Shown here: positions 34,901 through 43,743 of the stretch, piece after piece
How the letters are laid out: every line of letters starts with the position of its first letter
Numbering within the stretch: the first letter of the stretch is position 1
Assembly: GCF_030532965.1 (NCBI RefSeq)
Contig: NZ_JAUNKC010000020.1
Location: 1-55,849 of the forward strand
Reading direction: 5' to 3'
DNA from: Corynebacterium sp.
GTDB taxonomy: Bacteria > Actinomycetota > Actinomycetes > Mycobacteriales > Mycobacteriaceae
Length of the DNA stretch: 55,849 nucleotides
Translations under genes and position numbers: made by a program
Notes under the pieces: model-generated
Told to the model about the DNA's origin: nothing
Database searches by the model: none
What the model saw: the letters and a program-made list of their open reading frames with translations, nothing else

Positions 34901-35593
34901 ATGACTGAACAATCACCTCATTCAATCCCCGATACCCCAGGCGATGCAGCCGCAAGCCAGGAGTCAACCTCACCTCAGGTGTCACTCTCCGGCAGCGCGG
35001 CCGTTGACCGTGCGGCGGAGGAATGGAAAGAATCCGCGCACCGTAATATCCCCGGTTTAGGTGACCTTCCGATCCCGGACGACACTGCGAACCTGCGGGA
35101 GGGCCCAAGTTTGCACGATGGCCTCCTGGCGTTATTGCCATTGGTTGGCGTGTGGCGGGGAACCGGCCAGAAACCGCTGGAAGATGACACTATTGCCAGC
35201 TTCGGCCAGCAGCTGATTATTGCCCACGATGGCGAGAATTACCTCACCTACGAGTCCCGCATTTGGAATCTTGATGAGGAAGGCAATGCCACGTTATTAG
35301 ATCACCGCGAGACGGGTTTCTGGCGGATTAACGCCAAGGACGAAATCGAATTGGTCATCGCCTCCTCGCTGGGCGCGGTGGAGATCATGTACGGCCAGCC
35401 GTTGAATGAGCGCGCGTGGGAATTAGAATCCGCCTCCACGATGGTAACCGCCACCGGGCCGGAGTTTTTAGGCGCGGGCAAGCGACTCTACGGGCTGATG
35501 CCGAATAACAATTTAGGCTGGGTTGACGAGCGCATGATCGATGGGGAGCTTATCCCCCGCATGTCCGCTGAGCTGCGCCGCGTCATGGGTTAA
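34901..35593 (+). CDS. nitrobindin-like FABP-fold protein (DUF1794)
   Basis: 230 residues from the ATG at 34901. A disordered N-terminus (1-60) precedes a 10-strand beta-barrel. The family's G-x-W-x-G-x-G motif is VGVWRGTGQ near 82-90. Nitrobindins bind heme through a C-terminal histidine; here the corresponding end (NNNLGWVDERMIDGELIP) has none, so it is a 'ferric nitrobindin-like' member that may not hold heme the same way. TATTGT eight bases before the ATG and no Shine-Dalgarno suggest a leaderless mRNA. Its stop overlaps the convergent pabC-like stop. Confidence 0.82.
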   Translation: MTEQSPHSIPDTPGDAAASQESTSPQVSLSGSAAVDRAAEEWKESAHRNIPGLGDLPIPDDTANLREGPSLHDGLLALLPLVGVWRGTGQKPLEDDTIASFGQQLIIAHDGENYLTYESRIWNLDEEGNATLLDHRETGFWRINAKDEIELVIASSLGAVEIMYGQPLNERAWELESASTMVTATGPEFLGAGKRLYGLMPNNNLGWVDERMIDGELIPRMSAELRRVMG

Positions 35594-36513
35594 GGGGCAG
35601 CCAACGCCGCTTCTATTAACTCCCGGATTTCCGCCTCATTGGCGGGCTTCGGGAGTTTTTTCTCATCCAATTGGGTCACCCGGGTGGCAATGCGCACCGA
35701 GCTTAAAAGCCATACGCTGTCGGCGCGGTGGAGGTCGTCGACAAGCAAATTCTTTTCTTTACACCGCCAGCCGTGGTCGGTGGCGTAGGCAAACAGTGCT
35801 GCGGCGGTGGTGCCGGGCAGAATCTCGCCGCCGGAGATTGGGGTGCGGATTTTATTGCCCCGTACCGTGACCACGGTTGAGGTAGCGCCCTCCAACACCT
35901 GGTCGCCGTCGGTGAAGATAACATCGTCGAAGCCTTGGGATTTCGCCCACCGCAGCGCCGCCATATTCGCCGCGTAATTCAGCGTTTTCGCCCCCACCAC
36001 CAGCCACGGCGGGGTGGCAGCATCAGTATTTGCTTCATCGGCCGTGGCCTGAATGCTATAGCCGCGCGCGCCGGTCATGACTTTCACACCCGATTCGCGC
36101 TGTTCGACGGTTTTTTCGCCGACTTCTTTCACCACCAACCAGGCGCTGGGAATCCCGGTGCTTTCCCGTCCCCGCGTGTACGTCCAGACACAGGAGGCGT
36201 CCCGATCGGTCTGGGAAAACCACATCTGGGCGGCTAATTCGGTGGCTTTTTCCCACGCTTCGAGTGCTGGCTGCGGCAGGTCCAACAGCTGGGCGGAGGC
36301 GCAGAACCGATCAATGTGGCGCTGCACATTGCACGCCCGGCCGCCGCGCATGAGCAACGTCTCGAAGACGCCATCGCCGCGTGTGACCGCCGCATCATCC
36401 CAAAAAACCAATGGCAGATTGGGGTTATGGTTTCTAGCGGAACCGCCGAAAGGTTCCACCGCTAAGACGATTGGTGCGATGGGGGCGGACGGGGGCTGAA
36501 CTCGGGAAGCCAT
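35590..36513 (-). CDS. pabC: class IV PLP enzyme, aminodeoxychorismate lyase-like
   Basis: 307 residues. A class IV aminotransferase fold with the PLP lysine in VGAKTLNYAAN (K176), plus FWDDAAVTRGDGVFETLL (N-terminal hallmark) and DQVLEGATSTVV. In corynebacteria this gene is annotated as aminodeoxychorismate lyase, which makes 4-aminobenzoate for folate. Branched-chain or D-amino acid aminotransferases have the same fold, so the substrate is not certain. Position next to the folate-binding ygfZ supports a folate role. Its TAA shares two bases with the TAA of the converging nitrobindin-like gene. Confidence 0.82.
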   Translation of the reverse strand: MASRVQPPSAPIAPIVLAVEPFGGSARNHNPNLPLVFWDDAAVTRGDGVFETLLMRGGRACNVQRHIDRFCASAQLLDLPQPALEAWEKATELAAQMWFSQTDRDASCVWTYTRGRESTGIPSAWLVVKEVGEKTVEQRESGVKVMTGARGYSIQATADEANTDAATPPWLVVGAKTLNYAANMAALRWAKSQGFDDVIFTDGDQVLEGATSTVVTVRGNKIRTPISGGEILPGTTAAALFAYATDHGWRCKEKNLLVDDLHRADSVWLLSSVRIATRVTQLDEKKLPKPANEAEIRELIEAALAAP

Positions 36514-36566
36514 ATGTCTGATTATGCCTTGGATCGATGAACATATGACGCGCTACCATCGATTGC

Positions 36567-37688
36567 GTGACAAATTCTGAAAAAACTTCCCAAACCACCC
36601 CTGAATCGACGTATACCTCCCCGCTATTGGCGCTTCCCGGCGCGGCCGAATGCCAAGACTACGATTTCCCGAGCCTGCGGTCGGTCGCGTGGCATTACGG
36701 CAACCCGTTAGGCGAGCAACGCAATTTCGAAACGCGTGGGTTGGTTGATCGGTCCAACCGTCCGGTTTTTGCGGTCAGCGGCGCGGATTCCGCCACGTTT
36801 TTAAACAGCCTGCTTAGCCAGAAGCTCATCGACCAACCGGATGGGTTTTCTGCCCAGGCAATTAACCTTGACGGCCAGGGGCGCATTGAACAGCTAATTG
36901 ATGTGAGCATTCACGATCGTAGTTTCTATCTCGACCTCGCCCCGGAACACGCTGCCAACCTCATCGACTACCTTAACTTGCGGGTTTTCTGGTCGGAGGT
37001 GGAGATCACGCCGACCGATCTGCGGATCATCAGCCTTATGTCTCCCACCGACGATGCTGTTTCGCTTCCCGACGCGGTCGCGTTTAGCCGGGTGGGCGCG
37101 TGGAGTGCCGGGGTGCGCCGGGATTGTTTCGTTCCAGAAAGTCAGCTTTCCGCTGTCGCCACGGAGCTTATCGACGCCGGGTGGGCACCCACCGGGTTGA
37201 TGGCCTATACCGCCGAGCGGGTGAAAAACACGATCCCGGAGGCGGGGATTGATTTCGACGATAAGACCATTCCGCACGAGATTCCGCACCTGATTAACCG
37301 CGGGGATACTACAGGCGCGGTGGCGCTGAACAAGGGGTGTTACCGCGGCCAGGAAACCATCGCCCGGGTGGAGAACTTAGGCCGCTCCCCTCGGCTGCTG
37401 GTCATGGTGCACCTTGATGGTTCCGCGCCGCAGTTGCCGGAACCTGGTGCTCCGATTGAAGCTGCGGGGAAAGTCGTCGGCAGACTCGGCACCGTGGTTC
37501 ATGATTGGGAATTAGGACCTATCGGATTAGCGCTTATTAAACGCAGCGTCGTCCACGCGGAGACACCTACAGTGCTGCACAGCGGCGATACCGCGATCAG
37601 CATTGATCCCGATTCCATCCCGGTTGAGGAGTCCAGCCAGGCGGGCCGGGCGGCGCTCAACCGGCTCAAAGGGCTGTCAAAGGACTGA
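36567..37688 (+). CDS. ygfZ: YgfZ-type folate-binding protein (GcvT-like)
   Basis: 373 residues from a GTG start. The diagnostic K-G-C-Y-x-G-Q-E motif is at 256-263 (KGCYRGQE). The N-terminal folate-binding half has FLNSLLSQKLID and LDGQGRIEQLIDV. YgfZ uses tetrahydrofolate to help repair or build Fe-S clusters and affects tRNA modification enzymes such as MiaB. TACCAT seven bases before the GTG, with no Shine-Dalgarno, fits a leaderless promoter. Divergent from pabC by 53 bases. Confidence 0.92.
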   Translation: MTNSEKTSQTTPESTYTSPLLALPGAAECQDYDFPSLRSVAWHYGNPLGEQRNFETRGLVDRSNRPVFAVSGADSATFLNSLLSQKLIDQPDGFSAQAINLDGQGRIEQLIDVSIHDRSFYLDLAPEHAANLIDYLNLRVFWSEVEITPTDLRIISLMSPTDDAVSLPDAVAFSRVGAWSAGVRRDCFVPESQLSAVATELIDAGWAPTGLMAYTAERVKNTIPEAGIDFDDKTIPHEIPHLINRGDTTGAVALNKGCYRGQETIARVENLGRSPRLLVMVHLDGSAPQLPEPGAPIEAAGKVVGRLGTVVHDWELGPIGLALIKRSVVHAETPTVLHSGDTAISIDPDSIPVEESSQAGRAALNRLKGLSKD

Positions 37689-37888
37689 TGTAACCGAAAA
37701 AAGGGGGACTTGGTTTTTCTGGGTACTGGGATTTTGCACATTATTTGCCTAGGTCAGAGCCCCAGTGCGACAAACCGACCCATTTCACGCTATTGTGTCA
37801 TACAGGAAAACATACTGTATTGATTGAAAGCCCACGGAGCATTCCAAATTCCCAGGGATGCTCCGCTTAGTACCAAGGGGGTCATGCC

Positions 37889-38113
37889 ATGGGTCGCGGT
37901 CGCGCGAAGGCAAAGCAGACCAAGGTTGCACGCCAGCTGAAGTACAACACTCCAAATATGGATTTGGACTCTTTGCAACGTGAGCTAGCCGGACAGTCCC
38001 CAAGTCGTAACAACGATCGACACGACGATTACGATGACGACTACGACGATTATGCGGATGCATATTCTGAGTATGCCGACTGGGTTGAAGACGAAGAAGA
38101 TGAGAAGAAGTAG
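37889..38113 (+). CDS. DUF3073 small acidic protein
   Basis: 74 residues. A basic N-terminus MGRGRAKAKQTKVARQLKY is the DUF3073 signature, followed by an extremely acidic Asp/Tyr-rich tail (DDYDDDYDDYADAYSEY). Widespread in actinobacteria, abundant, of unknown function; nucleic-acid binding is plausible from the basic part. GGGGG lies about eight bases before the ATG. The 200-base gap before it should hold its promoter. Two hairpins follow. Confidence 0.9.
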   Translation: MGRGRAKAKQTKVARQLKYNTPNMDLDSLQRELAGQSPSRNNDRHDDYDDDYDDYADAYSEYADWVEDEEDEKK

Positions 38114-38180
38114 CCACAGCCGTCATCGCCGACCGGTAGCTACACCCCTCACCTTAAGAAGTCTCATAGCACGCCTGCTT

Positions 38181-38255
38181 AACCGGTGGATGTACACCAC
38201 AACAGTGGACATTCACCGGTTTCGTCATGCCTGGCTATTGACAGCCTGGCATGAC
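38181..38255. terminator. two consecutive hairpins downstream of the DUF3073 gene
   Basis: Hairpin 1: AACCGGTG (38181-38188) with CACCGGTT (38214-38221). Hairpin 2: GTCATGCC (38224-38231) with GGCATGAC (38248-38255), extended by GGCT/AGCC past one mismatch. They separate DUF3073 from the converging beta-helix gene. T-runs are weak. Confidence 0.6.
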
Positions 38256-38296
38256 GTTTGCGGATTTCTTCCCGCTTTCCTAACCACGTTCGCTGA

Positions 38297-39187
38297 TTAT
38301 GTCAACACCCGGCTGCGCCACTGCCCGATGCGGGTATTAAGCAGTGGGATAAGGGCGTCGACCTCGGCGTGGAGTCGGTCTTGGTCGAAATCTGACCGTT
38401 CGCCGGAACCGTGCCGGGGGTGCGAGATTTCAAACTGGAGGGATTCAATCGTGCCGCGCCACTTCCCCATGGCGATCACGTGATTGCTTACCCCTTGTTC
38501 ATCGGTGCGAAATAGCGTGATGGTGTCTTTGACCAAGCCAGTTCGGTTGATGATTAACACGTCGTCGTAGTGGTCGATGCGGGCGGTCGAAGAAATTTGG
38601 GCACCGCCGGAGATCGCCACCTCACCTGTGATCACGGCGTGACCGCACACCACAGACTGGTTTGATAGTGCAACGCTGCCCGCGATATAGGATTCGCCGC
38701 AAACATGAGCCCCGCCGAAAACGGCGGCGTTGCCTGCGACGTGGGCGTGACCATAGATCTGGGCACCTTCGCTGATGGCGGCGTTTTCGGAAACCGTTGC
38801 CCAGCCGTACACGTGGGCGTGGTCGACCACTGAGCCCCGGCCTTGGACTTGGGCGCAGCCGTAGACCCGGGCGTAGTCCCGGATTTCGCCGCTGCCCTCC
38901 ACGACAGCGCTGTCGCCAATGTGGGCGTGCCCAAAGACCGCGACGTTGCCGCGCACGATGGCGTCGCCGGTTACTTGGGCGCCTTGGTAGACGCAGGCGT
39001 CGTCGAAGACCCACGCGTTGTCGCGCAGGCTGTCGGTGGTTTCCACCCAGCCGCCGATGTCACCGGCGACCACACCGGCGTGCGGGATGTTGATGAGGGC
39101 TTTGATTTGGTGCAATGTATGTCCGGCGAAAACTTGGGTGGCGCCGGTGAAAGTGAAATGCGGCTGGGTTGTGCTGTTAACGTGCAT
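38297..39187 (-). CDS. YdcK-like left-handed beta-helix protein, copy D
   Basis: 296 residues from the ATG at 39185-39187, which overlaps the upstream stop (TAATG). The N-terminal block HFTFTGATQVFAGHTLHQI and GDIGGWVETTDSLRDNAWV match the family. Hexapeptide repeats (NVAVFG, HAHIGD, YARVYG, HAHVYG, NAAISE) run from about 75 to 215. The C-terminal block TLFRTDEQGVSNHVIAMGKWRG matches copies A-C. An open frame continues 42 residues upstream into copy C and is rejected. Function unknown; the lack of signal peptide suggests a cytoplasmic protein. Confidence 0.75.
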   Translation of the reverse strand: MHVNSTTQPHFTFTGATQVFAGHTLHQIKALINIPHAGVVAGDIGGWVETTDSLRDNAWVFDDACVYQGAQVTGDAIVRGNVAVFGHAHIGDSAVVEGSGEIRDYARVYGCAQVQGRGSVVDHAHVYGWATVSENAAISEGAQIYGHAHVAGNAAVFGGAHVCGESYIAGSVALSNQSVVCGHAVITGEVAISGGAQISSTARIDHYDDVLIINRTGLVKDTITLFRTDEQGVSNHVIAMGKWRGTIESLQFEISHPRHGSGERSDFDQDRLHAEVDALIPLLNTRIGQWRSRVLT

Positions 39188-40110
39188 TATTCGGCCTTCA
39201 TTCGTTCTTGCAGGGCCCAGGTTTCCAACCGGGCGGTGAATGCGGGAACAAGGTTGGTAAATTCTTCTAACCAGCTTTGCTGCAATTCCCTGGAAACCCC
39301 GTCGTGGGACCACCAGTCGTCGAAAAGCGATTGCGCCTTGGCGGCAAGTTCAATGACCGAACCGCACCACGGTGGGGTGCCGTCGGAAAACCCGATAGCG
39401 ACCATGTGGCCGCCGTGAATGGTGCGGTACATGGTGACGGTGTCTAGTGCGCGGCCCATCGGATACAAGGTGAAAATATGACTGGAATGGGTCACCTCCG
39501 CACTGGATAGAACGTGGGCGAAACCGGTGACGCGGGCGGTCCCGGAGACCTGGGCGTCGTCGTAGATCATTCCCTCAACCACCCGGGCGTGCCCCCATAC
39601 CCGCGCGAAGTCTTTGACGTCAACATTGCCGCTGACGTGGGCGAAGCCGAAAACGCGGCTATTGCCGTAGACGCGCGCCCCGTCGGCGATGACCGCGTCG
39701 TCATAGGCTTCGGCGTTGTCGAATAATTGCGCGTGATGTTTCACCGTTGCCCGCCCGTGAACTTGGGCGTTGCCGCCGACGCGTCCCCCTTCGAGCACCT
39801 GCGACCAGCCGTGAATGCGGGCGTTATCGCCGACCACTGATTTATTGGCGATTAATACCTCATCTAATGCTTCTGCTTGTCCCCCGATGACCGCCCCTGT
39901 GGTTATTTGCGCCGCGCCGTACACTTTTGCATCATCTGTGACCCAGCCGGGGTTTATCCCATACGGAAGGTTGTGCGGTGATTCGATCCAGCCCCCAATG
40001 TCGTAAGCTTTTGCGCCTACGGCTGGAATGTCTTTTAGTGTCCTAATCCGGTGTAGGGTACGTCCTGCATGCTGGCACGTTTCCCCGGTGAATTCGTAAT
40101 GTGTATCCAT
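39187..40110 (-). CDS. YdcK-like left-handed beta-helix protein, copy C
   Basis: 307 residues from the ATG at 40108-40110, chosen because it gives MDTHYEFTGETCQHAGRTLHRIR, aligned with copies A, B and D; 13 upstream residues are dropped. The block YDIGGWIESPHNL is followed by hexapeptide repeats (DAKVYG, NARIHG, NAQVHG, GARVYG, NSRVFG, HARVVE) and the C-terminal TMYRTIHGGHMVAIGF. It is coupled to copy D by a one-base stop-start overlap, exactly as copy A is to copy B. GGAG lies about 11 bases upstream. Confidence 0.75.
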   Translation of the reverse strand: MDTHYEFTGETCQHAGRTLHRIRTLKDIPAVGAKAYDIGGWIESPHNLPYGINPGWVTDDAKVYGAAQITTGAVIGGQAEALDEVLIANKSVVGDNARIHGWSQVLEGGRVGGNAQVHGRATVKHHAQLFDNAEAYDDAVIADGARVYGNSRVFGFAHVSGNVDVKDFARVWGHARVVEGMIYDDAQVSGTARVTGFAHVLSSAEVTHSSHIFTLYPMGRALDTVTMYRTIHGGHMVAIGFSDGTPPWCGSVIELAAKAQSLFDDWWSHDGVSRELQQSWLEEFTNLVPAFTARLETWALQERMKAE

Positions 40111-40187
40111 TAAGATCGTGCTCCATTCAGTCACCATCGAAGTGTACACATCACCTAAGTCGCTTCGCCGTTGTCGCAGGATAACCG

Positions 40188-40226
40188 AAAGCGACGGCCG
40201 GAAATCCGCAATTCCGCCGTCGCTTT
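40188..40226 (-). terminator. hairpin downstream of purM
   Basis: An 11-bp perfect stem (AAAGCGACGGC/GCCGTCGCTTT) with a 17-base loop in the 240-bp gap between purM and beta-helix copy C. T-rich at both ends (TTTTATC on plus, CTTTCGG on minus). Confidence 0.6.
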
Positions 40227-40350
40227 TATCGTTAAATTCACACCCTTTGATAGCCAGAATAAATCACCGCTGGCTACCTAACACTGCACACCCCATACGT
40301 TCGCCCCGCGTCCCATGCCGCCGGGCGCAGCCGTAAGTCTGGCGTTAGTC

Positions 40351-41448
40351 TTAGTGGCCCGGGTGCGCACCCGACATGATGACCGATTCGGTATCAGCAT
40401 CGGTTGCGGTACGCACGGTACCTAATTCCCACGCATTGATGTGCCGGGCGGTGAGCATAGCCAAGGCCCGGTCGCGGTCCTGCGGTGCTACGACCGCGAC
40501 CATGCCCACCCCCATGTTGAAGGTCTTTTCCATCTCCGCCTGCGGCACCGTGCCCACGTTTTGGATCAGGCGGAAGATGGGGCCGGGGGTCCAGGTGGCG
40601 CGGTTTAGTTCCGCAACCAGGCCGTCCGGGATCACCCGCGCGAGGTTTCCAGCGAGTCCGCCGCCGGTGACGTGGCAGAACGTGTGCACTTCGCATTCGT
40701 CGGCAAGCGCTAAGCAGTCCTTGGCATAGATCCGGGTTGGCTCCAGCAGCTCTTCACCCAAGGTGCGGTCTAGCTCTTCGACGAAACCGTCCAGCGGCAA
40801 GCTCGCCTTTTCCAGCAGCACGTGGCGGGCCAGGGAATAACCATTGGAGTGCAGGCCGGAGGATGCCATGGCGATAACCACATCGCCATTGCGCACCCGG
40901 TCCGGGCCGAGTAATTCGTCGGCTTCCACAACACCCACCGCGGTGGCGGAAACGTCATAGTCGCCGGGTTCCATCACGCCGGGGTGTTCGGCGGTTTCGC
41001 CGCCTAGAAGCGCGCAGCCTGCCTGGATGCAGCCCTCCGCGATGCCGGAAACGATTTCGGCCACGTGCTCCGGCACCACTTTTCCGATAGCGATGTAGTC
41101 TTGCAAAAACAGCGGCTCCGCGCCGCAGACCACCAGATCATCCACGCACATGGCAACCAGGTCGATGCCGATGGTGTCGTGTTTATTCATCGCCTGCGCC
41201 ACCGCAAGTTTGGTGCCTACCCCGTCCGAACCGGCGGCAAGCAGTGGTTCCCGATATTTGCCCAAGGCGAACAGCCCAGCGAAGCCGCCTAATCCGCCGC
41301 GTACTTCGGGGCGGGTTGCTTTCTTGGCCAGGGGTGCGAATAATTCGACGGCACGGTCGCCAGCTTCGATGTCAACACCTGCTGCGGCGTAGGACACGGC
41401 TTCGTCCGCGGCTTTTCCATCGTGCGCGTTGTTCGGGTTATCGGTCAT
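40351..41448 (-). CDS. purM: phosphoribosylformylglycinamidine cyclo-ligase (AIR synthetase)
   Basis: 365 residues, full length. It closes FGAM to aminoimidazole ribotide with ATP, step five of purine synthesis. Motifs: YAAAGVDIEAGDRAVE, LAAGSDGVGTKLAVA, IGIDLVAMCVDDLVVCGAEPLFLQDYIA, GGETAEHPGVM and HVTGGGLAGNLARVIP. It lies 112 bases downstream of purF on the same strand, a standard purine pair. The C-terminus (after 345) is variable. Confidence 0.97.
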   Translation of the reverse strand: MTDNPNNAHDGKAADEAVSYAAAGVDIEAGDRAVELFAPLAKKATRPEVRGGLGGFAGLFALGKYREPLLAAGSDGVGTKLAVAQAMNKHDTIGIDLVAMCVDDLVVCGAEPLFLQDYIAIGKVVPEHVAEIVSGIAEGCIQAGCALLGGETAEHPGVMEPGDYDVSATAVGVVEADELLGPDRVRNGDVVIAMASSGLHSNGYSLARHVLLEKASLPLDGFVEELDRTLGEELLEPTRIYAKDCLALADECEVHTFCHVTGGGLAGNLARVIPDGLVAELNRATWTPGPIFRLIQNVGTVPQAEMEKTFNMGVGMVAVVAPQDRDRALAMLTARHINAWELGTVRTATDADTESVIMSGAHPGH

Positions 41449-41560
41449 TTCGGGTACCTATACGTCCTTAAAAAATAGTGGATGTTGTAAGTTAACACTA
41501 ACGGTTACGGCTGGTTACTAGCGTGCTTTTCGACGCCAGGGCCCACCGCCAATACACGAG

Positions 41561-43099
41561 CTAGTCCACGCCGCCGCAGGAGCCGCGTTGCAGCGCTGAT
41601 ACCAGCTCCGCATTGGGGTTACCGGCAGGCAACCCCAAGGGGTATTCGCCGTCGAAGCAGGCACAGCACAGTTCTGAGCGTGGCTGTTCGGTGGCTGCCA
41701 CCATGGACTCGGTGGAGACGAATCCCAACGAATCCGCACCGATGGCGGTACATACCGCCTGCACCATTTCTTCCTCATTATCCCCGGTCACCGCGTTGGC
41801 GATGAGCTCGCCTGGGCTCGCGAAGTCGATACCGTAGAAGCACGGCCATTTCACCGGAGGCGATGCGATACGCACGTGCACTTCCGCCGCACCGGCTTCC
41901 CGGAGCATCCGAATAAGTGCGCGCTGCGTGTTGCCCCGAACGATGGAATCGTCCACCACGATCAACCGCTTGCCGTGGAGCACTTCGCGTAGTGGGTTGA
42001 GCTTGAGCCGGATTCCCAATTGTCGAAGCGTCTGCGAGGGTTGGATGAAGGTACGTCCCACGTATGCGTTTTTCACCAGCCCTTGGCCAAACGGAATCCC
42101 GGACGCCTGGGCGAACCCCACCGCCGCCGGGACGCCGGATTCGGGAACCGGGATGACCAGATCACCGTCTGCCGGGAATTCTTTGGCCAGCCTGCGGCCG
42201 ATTTCCAGGCGGGATTCGTTAACGCTGCGGCCTCGAATGACCGAGTCAGGGCGAGCGAGGTACACGTATTCAAAAACGCAGCCTTTGCGGCGTAGTACGG
42301 CGAATTTCTCCGACCGTACCCCCGCTTCGTCGATCGCAACTAATTCGCCTGGCTCGATTTCCCGGACAAAGGACGCGCCCACAATATCGAGAGCGCAGGT
42401 TTCGGAGGCGACCACCCACCCTTTTTCCAACCGACCCAGGCATAGTGGCCTGACCCCTTCCGGGTCGCGGGCGGCATAGAGGGTGTGTCCATCGGTGAAG
42501 GTTAAACAGAACGCGCCTTTGACCCGTGGCAGTAGTAGCCGGGCGGAGTCGATAACCTTCATGCCGGTGGTGATGCCGTGGGCAAGCAGTGCCGTCATGA
42601 CGTGCGAGTCGGAGGGGTGCGTCTGGGCGTCGACAAGCTCAAGGGTGCTGGCTTCGTCGAGAAGCTCTAAGTAGTTGACCAGATTGCCGTTATGCGCCAA
42701 CGCCACGTCGGTGCCGTCGGGCGCAACCTGGAACATGGGCTGGGAGTTTTCCCACGTCACACCACCCGCAGTGGAATAGCGGGTGTGGCCGATAGCCACG
42801 TCGCCCTTGAGGGACTCTAAAGTTTGCTCGTCGAAGATTTGGGATACCAACCCCAAGTCCTTGAACACAACCACTTGCTGGCCGTCCCCCACCGCGATGC
42901 CGGCAGCTTCTTGGCCTCGGTGCTGTAGGGCAAATAATCCGAAATAGGTGAGTTTTGAAACTTCCTCACCGGGAGCCCATACGCCAAAAACGCCACATTC
43001 TTCCCGTGGGGCTTGTTCCCCCTGGTCGTCAAACCCAGAAAGAGAAGAAGTGACCGAAACGCTTTCCAACTGTTCTACCGGCTGCTTAATCTGTGCCAC
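41561..43099 (-). CDS. purF: amidophosphoribosyltransferase
   Basis: 512 residues. The first committed step of purine synthesis (PRPP plus glutamine to phosphoribosylamine). The Ntn glutaminase domain begins at C35 in REECGVFGVWAP, so the first 34 residues are a propeptide to be removed. Later come ALQHRGQEAAGIAV and GHTRYSTAG. The PRPP loop is LIVVDDSIVRGNTQ near 378-391. C-terminal cysteines (ELCCACFDGEYPLG) fit an Fe-S type enzyme. GTG start. First gene of the purF-purM unit. Confidence 0.97.
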   Translation of the reverse strand: MAQIKQPVEQLESVSVTSSLSGFDDQGEQAPREECGVFGVWAPGEEVSKLTYFGLFALQHRGQEAAGIAVGDGQQVVVFKDLGLVSQIFDEQTLESLKGDVAIGHTRYSTAGGVTWENSQPMFQVAPDGTDVALAHNGNLVNYLELLDEASTLELVDAQTHPSDSHVMTALLAHGITTGMKVIDSARLLLPRVKGAFCLTFTDGHTLYAARDPEGVRPLCLGRLEKGWVVASETCALDIVGASFVREIEPGELVAIDEAGVRSEKFAVLRRKGCVFEYVYLARPDSVIRGRSVNESRLEIGRRLAKEFPADGDLVIPVPESGVPAAVGFAQASGIPFGQGLVKNAYVGRTFIQPSQTLRQLGIRLKLNPLREVLHGKRLIVVDDSIVRGNTQRALIRMLREAGAAEVHVRIASPPVKWPCFYGIDFASPGELIANAVTGDNEEEMVQAVCTAIGADSLGFVSTESMVAATEQPRSELCCACFDGEYPLGLPAGNPNAELVSALQRGSCGGVD

Positions 43100-43258
43100 T
43101 CAACCCATGCTAGACCATAACCTATAACACCTTCTAATGCGTATACCCGCACCGGCTGCGACTTGGCGCAGGCCAGGTCGCATCAACCAAGGACAACCAC
43201 CCTCGGCGAATCCACCATCCAACTATTCGTTGACTTCCCACCCACCCCCTTTAAAGCT

Positions 43259-43657
43259 TCACAGTCGCAGCAACGGCAACCACTGGGCGACCTCCGGCGC
43301 GCGGGTACCCGACATGGTTACCTTCGGATTTCCTACGAGCGATTCCACTCCAGTTGCAACCCGAAGCCAGGTACGCGGATCCATTTCCACAACATTAGGT
43401 GGGGTGCCGCGATTGTGGGACGGACCGGCGATGCACTGCACCGCGGCAAAGGGCGGCACCCGCACCTCAACGCTGCCGCCTGGCGCGATCTCGCCGAGCG
43501 TGTGCACACTTAACCGCACCGCGGCGGCCAACGCCGCCCGACTGGGGGCGTTGTCACCCCCACCACCTGGCGTTTCGTCGCACGGGTGGGTGATCCATTC
43601 GGCTAGTTCCGTCACTGCGGCGCGCATCTGTTTGGGGTCGACTTTGCGTGGGGCCAT
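43259..43657 (-). CDS. sterol-carrier-family protein
   Basis: 132 residues. It begins APRKVDPKQMRAAVTELAEWI and has the basic-aromatic pattern RVPPFAAVQCIAGPSHNRGTPPNVVEMDPRTWLRV, characteristic of the actinobacterial 'sterol carrier' family found beside purF. The fold should be SCP2-like, a hydrophobic tunnel that binds lipids or acyl chains; the real ligand is unknown, as these bacteria make no sterols. Same strand as purF with a 159-base gap, divergent from the thioesterase. Confidence 0.75.
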   Translation of the reverse strand: MAPRKVDPKQMRAAVTELAEWITHPCDETPGGGGDNAPSRAALAAAVRLSVHTLGEIAPGGSVEVRVPPFAAVQCIAGPSHNRGTPPNVVEMDPRTWLRVATGVESLVGNPKVTMSGTRAPEVAQWLPLLRL

Positions 43658-43743
43658 TTTTTCATCTTAACCGGGCGGATTGTTCGGGGTGGGTTGTGGT
43701 TATTGGGGTGCTAGGTGTGGGATTTTTTGGGTATGGTGTGAAC

